A DNA stretch of 35,206 nucleotides, taken from positions 91,172 to 126,377 of the forward strand of contig JADGPR010000001.1 in the NCBI GenBank assembly GCA_017882335.1. Reading direction: 5' to 3'. Source of the DNA: Bacteroidales bacterium (GTDB lineage: Bacteria > Bacteroidota > Bacteroidia > Bacteroidales > FEN-979). The notes under the pieces are model-generated. The model made no database searches and was not told the DNA's origin. It saw only the letters and a program-made list of their open reading frames with translations. Of the stretch, positions 22,576-30,782 are shown piece by piece (position 1 is the stretch's first letter; each line of letters starts with the position of its first letter). The position numbers and the translations under genes are program-made.

Positions 22576-23136
22576 ATGAAGTTTCAGGACGACAGCGAAT
22601 ACATCCGGAGAGTGTTAAGCGGAGACGTTGCGGCCTATGCATCACTGGTAGCAAAACATAAAAACCTGGTTTTTTCGATCGTCCTGAAGATCATAAGCAA
22701 CCGGGAAGACGCGGAGGAGATCTCACAGGATGTTTTTCTCAAGGCCTACCAGTCGCTGGACACTTTTGAAGGGAAATCGAAGTTCTCCACATGGCTTTAC
22801 CGGATCGCTTACAATGCGGCGATATCGAAGACACGGAAAAAAAGAGTTGAAATGGTTGCGATAGAAGAAACGGTCATTACCAATTATTCGACGGAGGGGA
22901 TCGGCCGTAACATGAATGATCTGGAGGAGAATCAACGGCAGCTTATTCTTGAGAAGGCGCTGCTGCGTTTGCCGCCGGAAGATACCCTGCTGATCACCCT
23001 GTTCTATAAAAATGAAAACTCAATTGACGACATCAGCGATATCACAGGTTTATCGGTTTCAAATGTCAAGGTAAGGCTCCACCGGATACGGAAAAAGTTA
23101 TATGAGGAGATGAACGGGCTGATAAAAAGAAATTAA
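22576..23136 (+). CDS. RNA polymerase ECF-type sigma-70 factor
   Basis: The 186 residues contain only regions 2 and 4 as expected for ECF factors. Region 2 (about 20-90) has LVFSIVLKIISNREDAEEISQ, DVFLKAY and FSTWLYRIAYN; region 4 (about 125-180) has ALLRLPPEDTLLITLFY and the HTH ISDITGLSVSNVKVRLHRIRK. It directs RNA polymerase to an envelope or stress regulon. The promoter at 22539-22567 suggests that it turns on its own gene. The next gene, 31 bp downstream, is its probable anti-sigma factor. Confidence 0.94.
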   Translation: MKFQDDSEYIRRVLSGDVAAYASLVAKHKNLVFSIVLKIISNREDAEEISQDVFLKAYQSLDTFEGKSKFSTWLYRIAYNAAISKTRKKRVEMVAIEETVITNYSTEGIGRNMNDLEENQRQLILEKALLRLPPEDTLLITLFYKNENSIDDISDITGLSVSNVKVRLHRIRKKLYEEMNGLIKRN

Positions 23137-23151
23137 AAACTGAAACAATCG

Positions 23152-23159
23152 TATCTTTG
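23152..23159 (+). promoter_or_regulatory. Candidate -7 box ahead of the anti-sigma gene
   Basis: TATCTTTG matches TAnnTTTG 8 bp before the ATG at 23168. No clear -33 box is seen. It would allow housekeeping expression of the anti-sigma factor apart from the sigma gene. Confidence 0.4.
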
Positions 23160-23167
23160 CAGTTGCA

Positions 23168-23602
23168 ATGGAAAAAGAAGATTTTTTATCGGATGATTTA
23201 TTAAAGGACCTTTTCAGGAACCAGTCCTGGGAGAATCCCGGGGATGATTTTACAGGGAATGTGATGGAACAGATACTTCAGGCGCCCGAAGTTGCCCCGG
23301 TGAAAAAGCCATTCTATCTTATCCTCCTGTCATCCTGGCCTTATATTCTTCTTTTACTGGCCTCTGTGGTATTCCTCATGACCTCCGACCTTCCGTTTAC
23401 GGATTATATTCCCGGGAAAGAATACTTTGCAAAGAACCTTTTTCCCTATCTTGGTTCGTTGTTTTCAGGATTCAAACCCCTGGTATCAAATATCAAAACC
23501 ATTTCCATTCCCCTGATGATTATTCTTGCAGGCAGTTTACTGATCGGTTTTGATCATTTTCTTTTCCGGAAGCCTGATGTAAGGCATCAAACCACGCATT
23601 AA
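23168..23602 (+). CDS. Putative membrane anti-sigma factor
   Basis: This 144-residue protein has an acidic cytoplasmic N-terminus (about 1-48) with NPGDDFTGNVMEQILQAP, a segment like that found in short Bacteroidetes anti-sigma proteins, then a membrane helix (FYLILLSSWPYILLLLASVVF) and another near the C-terminus (ISIPLMIILAGSLLIGFDHFLF). There is no zinc-binding HxxxCxxC motif. The assignment rests on its position between the ECF sigma gene and the kinase-like gene, and on its topology. It would hold the sigma factor at the membrane until an envelope signal arrives. Confidence 0.68.
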   Translation: MEKEDFLSDDLLKDLFRNQSWENPGDDFTGNVMEQILQAPEVAPVKKPFYLILLSSWPYILLLLASVVFLMTSDLPFTDYIPGKEYFAKNLFPYLGSLFSGFKPLVSNIKTISIPLMIILAGSLLIGFDHFLFRKPDVRHQTTH

Positions 23603-23603
23603 A

Positions 23604-24476
23604 ATGATCCCGCAGGAGATCGCAGATTCCCTGATCGATTTTTTTTCCCGTACACAGGATGTTTCCATTGACATCCTTAAAGCTTCTTCTCTATCCGGAG
23701 GTTGCATCAACCATGTTCACAGGCTTCAAACCAGCATCGGTGATTTCTGCATCAAATATAACCTGCGTGACCGGTTTCCGGAAATGTTTACCAGTGAGGC
23801 CGACGGGCTTGCTTTGTTAAAAAGCGCCGGGGAGATTCACATACCTGGTGTTTTTTGCACGGGTGAAGCAGGATCGTTTGCTTACATTTTACTGGAATTC
23901 ATTGATCAGGGCAGAAAGAGCCCTTTCTTCATGCAGGATTTCGGACGATCGCTGGCCCGGCTGCACAGGCATACTGCAGGATATTTCGGCCACGATATGG
24001 ATAACTACATGGGCTCTCTTCCGCAAAGCAATACAAAACATACCGACTGGAACTCCTTTTTCGTGGAGGAACGCCTGAAAAAACAGATTTCACAGGCGAG
24101 CGGGTATTTTTCTTCTTCTGACCTTACCGCATTTGAACGACTGTATTCCCGTCTCGATGAATTGTTACCTTTTGAGCCACCCGCTATGCTTCATGGCGAT
24201 CTCTGGGGAGGAAATTACATGGTTGCGCCGGATGGCAAGGCGTGCCTGATCGATCCGGCGGCTTATTATGGCCACCGTGAGGTTGATATTGCCATGACTA
24301 CGCTTTTCGGAGGATTTGATGAACACTTTTATGTTTCGTACCAAGAGGAATATCCTTTGGAAAAAGGGTGGCAGGATCGTTTGGATATCTTTAAGTTGTA
24401 TCCTTTACTGATTCATTTGAATTTATTCGGCTCCGGGTATCTTGGATCCATTATAAGTATCATCCGGAGATTCTGA
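23604..24476 (+). CDS. Fructosamine kinase / ketosamine-3-kinase family protein
   Basis: The 290 residues match the FN3K family length. The protein-kinase-like fold shows SLSGGCINHVHRL near the N-terminus, the catalytic loop MLHGDLWGGN with His197 and Asp199, and the metal-binding Asp217 in LIDPAAYYGHREVDIAMT. Family members phosphorylate ketosamines such as glycated lysines, which then fall apart (protein deglycation); bacterial substrates are less defined. It begins 1 bp after the anti-sigma stop, so it is in the same transcript, and converges on the LutB-like gene with a 3-bp gap. Confidence 0.9.
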   Translation: MIPQEIADSLIDFFSRTQDVSIDILKASSLSGGCINHVHRLQTSIGDFCIKYNLRDRFPEMFTSEADGLALLKSAGEIHIPGVFCTGEAGSFAYILLEFIDQGRKSPFFMQDFGRSLARLHRHTAGYFGHDMDNYMGSLPQSNTKHTDWNSFFVEERLKKQISQASGYFSSSDLTAFERLYSRLDELLPFEPPAMLHGDLWGGNYMVAPDGKACLIDPAAYYGHREVDIAMTTLFGGFDEHFYVSYQEEYPLEKGWQDRLDIFKLYPLLIHLNLFGSGYLGSIISIIRRF

Positions 24477-24479
24477 CCG

Positions 24480-25862
24480 TCAGTTATCCTGGTGTTTTTC
24501 GAGCCACATCTGTTTGAAATTCTTCTCGGCAAATTTCGGCAGCTCTCTGCGGGGACCCCACTTTTTCCTGAAGTACATCCTGAATGCCCTGTTTTTTACA
24601 CCGGCACCCGTCTTGTCAATCATCCATCTTCTCAGCATCACCATTTTCAAGCCCTTCATAATGAATTTCCAGGACGATTTCGCAAATCCCTTTTTTACCG
24701 CTTCATTCCGGTTATACAATAGCAGTTCATGCAGAGGAATGTGCATGGAGCAAACTTCGGTACATTTTCCGCAGAGGGAACTGGCATAACTTAAGTGGTT
24801 GTAGTCTTTCATACCCAGGAAATGCGGAGAGATCACCGAGCCGATCGGCCCCGAATAAACAGCTCCATAGGTATAGCCGCCAATACTCCGGTATATCGGG
24901 CAGGCATTCAGGCAGGCCCCGCAACGGATGCAAGCCAGGGCCTGGCGTTGTTCCCTGTGTTTGAGTACTTCCGTCCGCCGGTTGTCGATAAGAATGACGT
25001 ACATTTCTTCTGGTCCGTCGGGTTCACCATTCATTTTCGGTCCAAAAATGATGTTGTTGTACGCGGTGATTTGCTGCCCGGTACCATAGGTAGCCAGCAA
25101 GGGAAGAAACAGATCGAGGTCATCAAGGGAAGGAATAATCTTTTCAATCCCGACAATTGCAATGTGGATCTTCGGGAAGGCATAGCAAAGCAATCCGTTT
25201 CCTTCATTTTCGGTAAGTACCAAGGCGCCCGCATCTGCTACCAGGAAATTTCCGCCGGTAATCCCGACATCGGCACGAATGAACTTGATCCTCAGCTGTT
25301 CCCTTACAAACCGGGCAATGTCTTCAGGGGTGCTGTGCAAAGGGGTTCCGAATTTTTCATGGAAGAGCTGGGCTACATCTTCTTTCGACTTATGCATTGC
25401 CGGGGTGAGAATGTGATAGGGTTTTTCACCGGCCAACTGTACGATGAACTCACCGAGGTCTGTTTCTATAACTTCGCGCTTATGTTTCTGAAGAAACTCG
25501 TTGATCTCGAGCTCCTCGGAGAGCATAGTTTTTTGTTTGACAATGAGGTGGGCATCGGCTTTTTTAATGATGGACAGGATTTCTTTTTGGGCATCTTTTT
25601 CCGATGGGGCCCAGATGACTTTTCCTCCTCGTTTTTCAAAGTTGCTCTCAAATTCAACGAGGTAGCGGTCGAGGTTGCTCAGGACTTTATGTTTCCGCAT
25701 CGCTACACGCCGGCGTGCGAGTTCAAGGTCGAAATATTGTAGCTTTCCAGTAATTACTTTTTCGTCGTACCTGCCAATATTAAAATCCAGCCGCCTGCGG
25801 TGCTCCGGGTCAAATGAACGCTTTTCAGCATCGGCAAGAAATTTATCAAGGATACTCGACAT
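24480..25862 (-). CDS. LutB-like Fe-S protein with LUD domain
   Basis: This 460-residue protein has an N-terminal LUD domain (about 70-300; ADVGITGGNFLVADAGALVL and YNNIIFGPKMNGEPDGPEEM) followed by a ferredoxin-like part with C-x2-C-x2-C-x3-C at 311/314/317/321 (ACIRCGACLNACPIYR) and C-x2-C-x3-C at 364/367/371 (CGKCTEVCSMH). This is the LutB arrangement of the L-lactate oxidising LutABC complex. The lutA and lutC genes are not beside it here, so it may work with partners elsewhere or in another electron transfer. It starts 11 bp after rpiB and is probably cotranscribed with it. A 315-codon antisense frame is not real. Confidence 0.9.
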   Translation of the reverse strand: MSSILDKFLADAEKRSFDPEHRRRLDFNIGRYDEKVITGKLQYFDLELARRRVAMRKHKVLSNLDRYLVEFESNFEKRGGKVIWAPSEKDAQKEILSIIKKADAHLIVKQKTMLSEELEINEFLQKHKREVIETDLGEFIVQLAGEKPYHILTPAMHKSKEDVAQLFHEKFGTPLHSTPEDIARFVREQLRIKFIRADVGITGGNFLVADAGALVLTENEGNGLLCYAFPKIHIAIVGIEKIIPSLDDLDLFLPLLATYGTGQQITAYNNIIFGPKMNGEPDGPEEMYVILIDNRRTEVLKHREQRQALACIRCGACLNACPIYRSIGGYTYGAVYSGPIGSVISPHFLGMKDYNHLSYASSLCGKCTEVCSMHIPLHELLLYNRNEAVKKGFAKSSWKFIMKGLKMVMLRRWMIDKTGAGVKNRAFRMYFRKKWGPRRELPKFAEKNFKQMWLEKHQDN

Positions 25863-25873
25863 ACGGAATGTTT

Positions 25874-26338
25874 TTATTTTTCGCCAGGGATAGGTATCTT
25901 CAGAACTCTTCGCTCATGTCTTCCTCCTTCGAAATCCGTTGTAAAAAATATTTTCACAAGGTTCAATGCTTCTTCAGGGGAAATGAAACGGGCCGGCAGT
26001 GCTATGATGTTTGCATTGTTATGTAATCGGGATAACCGTGCAATTGAATTCGTCCAGCATATCGCCGAACGAACCTGCGGGTATTTATTGGCAACGATTG
26101 ACACTCCATTACCGCTTCCACAGATAATAATCCCTCTTTGATAGATTCCTTCGTTTATCGCTTTTGCCAATGGATGAATAAAATCAGGATAATCGACACT
26201 TTCGTCCGAAAATGTACCAAAATCCTTGAACCGGTATCCGGCGGATGACAAACTCGGCAGAAGATATGCCTTTAAGCTGAATCCGGCATGATCACATCCT
26301 ATAGGAATATCCTGGCTAAAATCAAACATTGTTAACAA
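25874..26338 (-). CDS. rpiB: Ribose-5-phosphate isomerase B
   Basis: RpiB interconverts ribose 5-phosphate and ribulose 5-phosphate in the pentose phosphate pathway. The 154-residue (or 151 if the second ATG, 26329, is used) protein has the LacAB/RpiB marks: IGCDHAGFSLKAYL near the N-terminus, DYPDFIHPLA, and GIIICGSGNGVSIVANK with the catalytic Cys, then RSAICWTNSIARLSRLHNNANIIALPAR. It is the first gene of the rpiB-lutB-like pair. Upstream lies the large AT-rich gap shared with nadA. Confidence 0.95.
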   Translation of the reverse strand: MLTMFDFSQDIPIGCDHAGFSLKAYLLPSLSSAGYRFKDFGTFSDESVDYPDFIHPLAKAINEGIYQRGIIICGSGNGVSIVANKYPQVRSAICWTNSIARLSRLHNNANIIALPARFISPEEALNLVKIFFTTDFEGGRHERRVLKIPIPGEK

Positions 26339-26904
26339 ATTTATTTACAAATGTAATCATAATTTCGAGCGGGATGAATTTGCTATCCAATACACAGAAT
26401 GAGTTCATGAATTTAAGAACCAGCTCTTTTCATTTCTTTTTTGAATTTTTTTTTATTTTTTAGATGTTATGTTTGATAAAAGATTGAACCGGTCAAAGAA
26501 ATTTACTTTCTAATACCTATCTATAAATCAAATTCTTAAAATTTTAACAAAGGATTGTTTATAACTGCGTAACTTTGTTAAAAATTACTTATAACTCTTT
26601 TCCTCACTCAAAAACTTATCTTCAAACAGGAAAATTTTACTTTTGAAAAGAAAGTATTAACATTTTATACAATAAAAATAAAGGATAAAAAATGAATATC
26701 TTATTAACAAACAAAATTATTAACAGTATGTTATTAACCTGGTAATTTATTAGTTTTAAGAATAATACAACTTTGTATCTTTAGTTAAGATGTTCATTGA
26801 ATAAGAGTATTGTGAAATAAAAATTATTAAGTAAAATAAAATCAACAACATCAACACCTATCATTATAAGAAATATAAAATTTTAAAAAATTATTATTAT
26901 TATT
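26339..26904. other. 566-bp AT-rich intergenic region with repeated TTATTAAC and TTATAACT words
   Basis: No coding region is supported. It is markedly richer in A+T than the window as a whole. TTATTAAC occurs three times within about 40 bp near 26700-26740, TTATAACT twice near 26558-26592, and related TTGTTAA words nearby. TATCTTTA (about 26776) is a near match to a -7 box for nadA. A TTA microsatellite (26891-26905) abuts the nadA ATG and there is no Shine-Dalgarno sequence. It separates a minus-strand pair from a long plus-strand run. It could be a regulatory region or a replication origin; none of this is proved. Confidence 0.45.
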
Positions 26905-27870
26905 ATGAATTCCGAAATTCATATTAAAGGTCAAAATACAGATAAGAACCATGAAGTTATTCAGGAAATAAACCGGCTCAGGGAAAAAAAGAACGCGATC
27001 ATACTGGCGCATTTTTATCAGGTACCAGAAATACAGGATCTGGCTGATTTTGTGGGCGACAGTCTCGGTTTATCCCAGGAAGCCTTTAATACGAATGCCG
27101 ATATTATTGTTTTTGCCGGTGTTCATTTTATGGCAGAAACGGCTAAAATTCTTAATCCTGCTAAAAAAGTATTGTTGCCCGACCTGGAAGCCGGCTGTTC
27201 ATTGGCTGATTCCTGTCCGGCAGGTGAATTCAATAAATTCAAGGAAAAATATCCCAGTCATATTGTGATCTCTTATATCAACTGTTCTGCTGAAGTAAAA
27301 GCGCTTTCGGATATCATCTGTACTTCGAGTAATGCAGTAAAGATCGTAGAATCACTACCAAAGGATGCAAAGATAATTTTTGCACCGGATAAGAACCTTG
27401 GAAATTATGTAAATATGATCACGGGTAGGAATATGGTTTTATGGGAAGGAAGTTGTGAAGTACACGACATCATAAAAACAGAAGCCGTCATTCAGCTAAA
27501 GGCTGATCATCCTGATGCAAAACTGATCGCCCACCCTGAATGTAAGGCAGTAATACTTCAGATGGCCGATTTCATCGGATCCACCACGGCACTGCTGAAT
27601 TTTACCCAAAGAGATCCTGCGAAAGAGTTCATCGTGGCCACCGAAACAGGCATTCTACACCAGATGCAGAAATCATCACCGGATAAAAAATTCTATGTTG
27701 TTCCTACCGATGAAACCTGTTCGTGTAATGATTGTCCTTACATGAAGCTGAATACATTGCCAAAATTGTTAAATTGCCTGAAAAACGAATCACCGGAAAT
27801 TGTTTTATCTGCCGAACTGATGGATAAAGCAAGAAAGCCGATACTCCGTATGCTTGAATTATCAAAATAA
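26905..27870 (+). CDS. nadA: Quinolinate synthase
   Basis: NadA condenses iminoaspartate with dihydroxyacetone phosphate to quinolinate, the first committed ring of NAD. The 321 residues are the length of the compact class. The three [4Fe-4S] ligands fall at Cys98 (LEAGCSLADSC), Cys213 (AHPECKAVI) and Cys277 (NDCPYMKLNTL). Other marks are ILAHFYQVPEIQDLADFVGDS near the N-terminus and SNAVKIVES. The oxygen-sensitive cluster suits an anaerobe. NadB and NadC genes are not in the window. It is the first gene of a plus-strand run; the next start is 10 bp past its stop. Confidence 0.96.
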   Translation: MNSEIHIKGQNTDKNHEVIQEINRLREKKNAIILAHFYQVPEIQDLADFVGDSLGLSQEAFNTNADIIVFAGVHFMAETAKILNPAKKVLLPDLEAGCSLADSCPAGEFNKFKEKYPSHIVISYINCSAEVKALSDIICTSSNAVKIVESLPKDAKIIFAPDKNLGNYVNMITGRNMVLWEGSCEVHDIIKTEAVIQLKADHPDAKLIAHPECKAVILQMADFIGSTTALLNFTQRDPAKEFIVATETGILHQMQKSSPDKKFYVVPTDETCSCNDCPYMKLNTLPKLLNCLKNESPEIVLSAELMDKARKPILRMLELSK

Positions 27871-27880
27871 CCATTCCTAC

Positions 27881-29449
27881 ATGCGAAAGATCAATATCAA
27901 TCTCAGATTTCTCATATTGCTTTATTGCTCATTCTTCATTGCTCATTTTTCATTTTCTCAAGATACTACAGTGATCCGGAACGGATACCAGAAATTTTAT
28001 TACAAGAGCGGGGTTATTTCCAGTGAAGGCACGATGAAAAAAGGGGAACCAGATGGTTACTGGAAATCTTATTTTGAGAACGGGAAATTAAAATCGGAAG
28101 GAAACCGGAAAAATTCCGAGCTCGACAGCCTCTGGATCTTTTACAATGAAAAAGGACAACGCATCCTCGATGTAAATTACAGGAACGATAAGAAAAACGG
28201 GATCAAAACGACCTACCTCGAAAAAGAGATGATCCGGGAGATGTTTAAAAATGATATCAAAGACGGATATACCCGTTATTATTATCCCGATGGCAAGCTG
28301 AAAATGGAAATTCCTTTTGTTAAGGGTTTGGAACAGGGACTTGCCAAGGAATATTCAAACGATGGAAACATCATCACACTCATCGAATACAAACGAGGCT
28401 TTGTTATCGACAGGTTAAAGATCAACAGGCGGGACCATAATAATTGGAAACAGGGACGGTGGTATATATTTTATGGAAATGGAAATATCCATGTGGAAGG
28501 AAATTACCAGGATGATCTGAAGGAGGGTTATTTTAAAGAATATGCAGAAAACGGCGACCTGATCAGTGTGGATAAGTATGTGAAAGATGTGAAACAGGCA
28601 GAAGCCCAGGAGATCCAGAAGCTGGATATACAGAATGAATATTATTCCGACGGAAAGATCAAGGCCAGCGGAACTTACCGTAACGGAACCCCGGAGGGAA
28701 TTTACCGGGAATACAATCCGCTCGGGCAGATCATCCGGTCGCTGGTTTATGATATGGGAACTGTTATTGGTGAAGGAATTGTGAAAGAAGATGGCAGTCG
28801 CGACGGGCATTGGAAAGACCTTTATCCCGACGGCAAACTCAAGGCAGAAGGCGATTACAAGGACGGAAAACAGGTTGGAGAATGGAAATTCTATTATCCG
28901 GATGGAAAGACGGAACAAACCGGAAAATTCACAAGTTCGGGAAAATTCCACGGAACCTGGAAGTGGTATTATGACTCCGGGCAGCTGATGCGGGAAGAGG
29001 AATATGATAACGGGTTAAAGGACGGAATGCACACCGAATATGACGAAAAGGGGAAGATCGTGGAAGAAGGGGAATACATCAAAGACCTGGAAGATGGCCC
29101 CTGGTTTACCACCATCGGTGATTATCTTGAACGCGGCCCTTACAGGGATGGATTGAAAAACGGGAAATGGGTAAGTTATCAATTGACTTCAACCAATGCC
29201 AAAACAGATAGTATCCTTTCTTTTTCCGGTAGTTTTGTAGAAGATAATCCTGACGGAAAATACATCTATTATTGGGATAATGGAAAGGTAAAAGATGAAG
29301 GTTATTACCTGATGGGAAAAAAAGAAGGCGACTGGATCAAATACGAATATGACGGAACCCCTTTCCTGGTGATCACTTACCGGAATGGCGTGGAAACGAA
29401 ATACGACGGCGTAAAGATCAAACCACCGTTTGAGTCGGAGAATCAATAA
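27881..29449 (+). CDS. Exported MORN/YwqK-type repeat protein
   Basis: The start is placed at the ATG at 27881 (MRKININLRFLILLYC), 10 bp after nadA, giving 522 residues; an upstream TTG inside nadA is rejected. After a signal peptide (about 1-27, FIAHFSFSQ) the protein consists of a dozen or more MORN_2 repeats of about 20-24 residues with the pattern G-K-(L/I)-x-x-E-G-x-Y-x-x-G-x-x-x-G-x-W, for instance GKLKAEGDYKDGKQVGEWKF. Such proteins are very common in Bacteroidetes; database labels such as YwqK antitoxin are inherited and not evidence of a toxin system. The role is probably protein binding in the envelope. The signal-peptide codons resemble the intergenic repeat words. Confidence 0.87.
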   Translation: MRKININLRFLILLYCSFFIAHFSFSQDTTVIRNGYQKFYYKSGVISSEGTMKKGEPDGYWKSYFENGKLKSEGNRKNSELDSLWIFYNEKGQRILDVNYRNDKKNGIKTTYLEKEMIREMFKNDIKDGYTRYYYPDGKLKMEIPFVKGLEQGLAKEYSNDGNIITLIEYKRGFVIDRLKINRRDHNNWKQGRWYIFYGNGNIHVEGNYQDDLKEGYFKEYAENGDLISVDKYVKDVKQAEAQEIQKLDIQNEYYSDGKIKASGTYRNGTPEGIYREYNPLGQIIRSLVYDMGTVIGEGIVKEDGSRDGHWKDLYPDGKLKAEGDYKDGKQVGEWKFYYPDGKTEQTGKFTSSGKFHGTWKWYYDSGQLMREEEYDNGLKDGMHTEYDEKGKIVEEGEYIKDLEDGPWFTTIGDYLERGPYRDGLKNGKWVSYQLTSTNAKTDSILSFSGSFVEDNPDGKYIYYWDNGKVKDEGYYLMGKKEGDWIKYEYDGTPFLVITYRNGVETKYDGVKIKPPFESENQ

Positions 29450-29464
29450 TCAGTAAGGAAGAAC

Positions 29465-30682
29465 ATGGACAATTACAGAAAATCGGAAGGCAGCCGGAAG
29501 GGAAAACAAACACCGGATTCCCGAAAAAGGAAATCTTCAGAAACACGACCTTCCTATTCCCGGAGAAGAGATGAGGAAGAGCCCCCACGGGAAAAGCGGC
29601 CTTATTCTTCAACGCGACCTTCCTCTCCCCGGAAAAGAGATGAAAATAAGGCTCCGCGGGAAAAGCGGTCTTATTCCTCAACAGGACCCTCTGCTCCCCA
29701 TAGAAGAAATGAAGATGAAGCTCCGCGAGAAAAGCGGCTTTCTTCTTCAGCACGACCTTCCACTCCCAGGAAAAGAGATGAAAATGAGGCTCCGCGGGAA
29801 AAGCGGCCTTATTCCTCAACAAGACCTTCTTATTCCAAAAGGAGAGATAAAGATGAAAACGTGCGGGAAAAACGGGACTTTTCCTTCGCCGCCAAACGGA
29901 GAACATCGGATTCAAGACCTTCTGCAATGAAAAGAAAACCCCGTCCCGGCGAAGAACCCGAAAGTGATCTGATCCGGCTGAACCGTTATATCGCAAATGC
30001 TGGCATCTGTTCCCGCCGTGAAGCGGATAAACTGATCGAAGCCGGCGCCGTACAGGTAAACGGGAAGGTTGTAACGGAACTGGGGACGAAAGTTTCCCGT
30101 ACAGATAAAATCTCCTATGGCGACCAGGCGCTTTCACGTGAAAAACTCAGGTATGTGCTCCTGAATAAACCCAAAGGTTTTATCACAACAACCGATGACC
30201 CGGAAAACCGGAAAACCGTGATGAACCTCATTGCACGTGCCTGCAAGGAACGCATTTACCCGGTTGGGCGGCTTGACCGGAATACCACAGGTCTTCTTCT
30301 TTTCACCAACGATGGAGAAATTGCAAAACGGCTTTCGCACCCGAGATACGGAATCAAAAAGATCTATCATGTTGGCCTCGATAAGAATGTTTCGGTAGGT
30401 GATATGAAGAGTATTCTTGCGGGAATGGAGTTGGAAGATGGAATCGTGAAAGCGGATGCCATTGAGTTTGTAGGGGACGGGAAGGACAAAAAAGAAATCG
30501 GTCTTGAACTGCATACCGGACAGAACCGCGTTGTGAGAAGAATCTTTGAGAAGCTCGGTTACAAGGTGGTGAAACTCGACCGTGTTTATTATGCGGGCCT
30601 CACCAAAAAGAACCTTCCCCGCGGCGAGTGGAGATTCCTGGAAGAAAAAGAACTCAACATGCTCAAGATGATAGGGCATTGA
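29465..30682 (+). CDS. rluB: RluB/RsuA-family rRNA pseudouridine synthase with repetitive N-terminal extension
   Basis: The C-terminal 235 residues are a standard enzyme: an S4 RNA-binding domain (about 171-215, RLNRYIANAGICSRREADKL) and a catalytic domain with Asp271 in PVGRLDRNTTGLLLFTNDG and GQNRVVRRIFEKLGYKV. It would convert a 23S rRNA uridine (RluB type) to pseudouridine. The first 168 residues form a charged, disordered extension, including five 23-residue tandem repeats (27-141) of the type RPS-x-x-R-K-R-D-E-x-x-x-P-R-E-K-R. Such extensions are frequent in Bacteroidetes homologues and probably bind rRNA. It starts 15 bp after the MORN gene. RsuA or RluE/F specificity cannot be excluded. 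Confidence 0.9.
   Translation: MDNYRKSEGSRKGKQTPDSRKRKSSETRPSYSRRRDEEEPPREKRPYSSTRPSSPRKRDENKAPREKRSYSSTGPSAPHRRNEDEAPREKRLSSSARPSTPRKRDENEAPREKRPYSSTRPSYSKRRDKDENVREKRDFSFAAKRRTSDSRPSAMKRKPRPGEEPESDLIRLNRYIANAGICSRREADKLIEAGAVQVNGKVVTELGTKVSRTDKISYGDQALSREKLRYVLLNKPKGFITTTDDPENRKTVMNLIARACKERIYPVGRLDRNTTGLLLFTNDGEIAKRLSHPRYGIKKIYHVGLDKNVSVGDMKSILAGMELEDGIVKADAIEFVGDGKDKKEIGLELHTGQNRVVRRIFEKLGYKVVKLDRVYYAGLTKKNLPRGEWRFLEEKELNMLKMIGH
29543..29887 (+). repeat. Five 69-bp in-frame tandem repeats in the pseudouridine synthase gene
   Basis: Five units of 69 bp (23 codons) cover residues 27-141. The core PREKR is kept in the first four, and VREKR in the fifth. The repeats are diverged yet in frame and keep the alternation of basic and acidic residues. 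They also create a long open frame on the opposite strand. Confidence 0.88.
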
Positions 30683-30699
30683 AAAGCCTCACCCCCCAG

Positions 30700-30723
30700 C
30701 CCCCTCTCCCAAGAGAGAGGGGG
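30700..30723. terminator. GC-rich hairpin after the pseudouridine synthase gene
   Basis: CCCCCTCTC (30700-30708) and GAGAGGGGG (30715-30723) form a perfect 9-bp stem with a 6-base loop, 18 bp after the stop codon. No T-run follows. The sequence belongs to the widespread Bacteroidetes cccctctcccnngggagagggg class of repeats. It is followed by gcgaat words (30736-30759), another word repeat. Confidence 0.6.
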
Positions 30724-30782
30724 AGAAGAAGTGAATAGCGAATGGCGAACAGCGAATAGGTTAAATACTAAATATTCAATTT

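Noticed and set aside
24795-25742. 315-codon open frame on the plus strand across the LutB-like gene
   Set aside because: Antisense to a gene with intact Fe-S and LUD motifs; no family features or start signal.
27881-29449. Antitoxin of a toxin-antitoxin pair
   Set aside because: The YwqK label is common for MORN_2 proteins, but this one is exported, 522 residues long and has no toxin gene beside it.
29418-30137. 239-codon minus-strand frame across the repeat part of the pseudouridine synthase gene
   Set aside because: Its repeats are the mirror of the 69-bp units; no independent support.
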